From assembly GCA_000433755.1 (NCBI GenBank), contig FR891241.1, positions 1 to 6,021 on the forward strand: a stretch of DNA of 6,021 bases. The letters run 5' to 3'. The notes beneath the pieces are model-generated. The model was given only the letters and a program-made list of their open reading frames with translations. It was not told where the DNA came from and did no database searches. The DNA is from Clostridium sp. CAG:465. GTDB lineage: Bacteria; Bacillota; Clostridia; TANB77; CAG-465. The position numbers and the translations under genes were made by a program. Below, piece after piece: positions 5,903-6,021 of this stretch (within the stretch, counting starts at the first letter, position 1; each line of letters starts with the position of its first letter).

Positions 5903-5941
5903 ATAGAGAGTTTAATTGTAGAAATTAGGCTCTTTATTTTT
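5903..5941 (+). terminator. Intrinsic terminator of the MATE fusion gene
   Basis: The arms 5903-5917 and 5923-5937 pair continuously over 15 bp, with three G-U pairs, around a 5-base loop. A T run (5937-5941) follows. It begins 12 bases after the stop codon at 5889-5891. Confidence 0.85.
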
Positions 5942-6005
5942 GTTACTATTCAGCGTATAATTAACCAAAAATACAAAATCAATTTCTATTAGAAATAGTA
6001 ACAAA
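5939..6005. repeat. Perfect 12-bp inverted repeat around a 43-base spacer
   Basis: TTTGTTACTATT (5939-5950) is repeated as its exact reverse complement at 5994-6005. The first arm overlaps the T run of the preceding terminator. Inside the second arm a small hairpin, TTTCT (5983-5987) with AGAAA (5991-5995), competes with the long pairing. It could be the ends of a tiny non-autonomous element, a structured leader of the next gene or an operator. No coding sequence is visible in 5892-6021. Confidence 0.7.
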
Positions 6006-6021
6006 TTATTCATAAAAATTA

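Overview
The window is strongly AT-rich and carries six complete protein-coding genes. Their Shine-Dalgarno sequences, the intrinsic hairpin/U-run terminators and the protein families all point to a low-GC Firmicute, most likely a Clostridium-like member of the Clostridia. One gene is a convincing PdaA-type muramic delta-lactam deacetylase. That enzyme serves the spore cortex, so the organism, or its recent ancestor, is probably a spore former. There are no rRNA or tRNA genes, no CRISPR array and no recognisable transposase.

Layout. (1) 1-48: the terminator of a gene lying to the left. (2) 103-1047: a sigma-A-type promoter and a membrane-anchored carbohydrate-esterase family 4 (CE4) polysaccharide deacetylase on the plus strand. 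(3) 1093-1137: a bidirectional terminator shared with the convergent pdaA gene on the minus strand (1146-1940). (4) 1953-2051: a short divergent control region. (5) 2052-2675: a DedA-family membrane protein. (6) 2720-3751: a small cupin protein followed by a NUDIX hydrolase, each with a credible promoter. (7) 3752-3893: an unusual control region made of a 16-bp A-rich tandem repeat, an extended -10 promoter and a transcription terminator placed inside the 5' leader. (8) 3894-5891: a 665-residue protein joining a complete 12-helix MATE efflux transporter to a cytidylate-kinase-like domain. (9) 5903-6005: its terminator, then a 12-bp perfect inverted repeat close to the right edge.

How the genes fit together. 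The left half has a cell-envelope theme: two peptidoglycan/polysaccharide deacetylases and a DedA protein, a family that includes undecaprenyl-phosphate carriers. Separate promoters and strand changes mean this is a cluster rather than one operon. The cupin and NUDIX genes look like a small housekeeping or detoxification pair of unknown substrate.

The most unusual object is the MATE/cytidylate-kinase-like fusion together with its leader. The kinase-like domain keeps its family's ISREYGSGGR signature but has no classical P-loop lysine in that motif. The mRNA leader contains a strong terminator hairpin and an overlapping alternative hairpin, as expected of an attenuator. An efflux pump with a cytoplasmic nucleotide-binding module under attenuation control is the best candidate here for an undescribed system. 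Its ligand and function cannot be read from the sequence.
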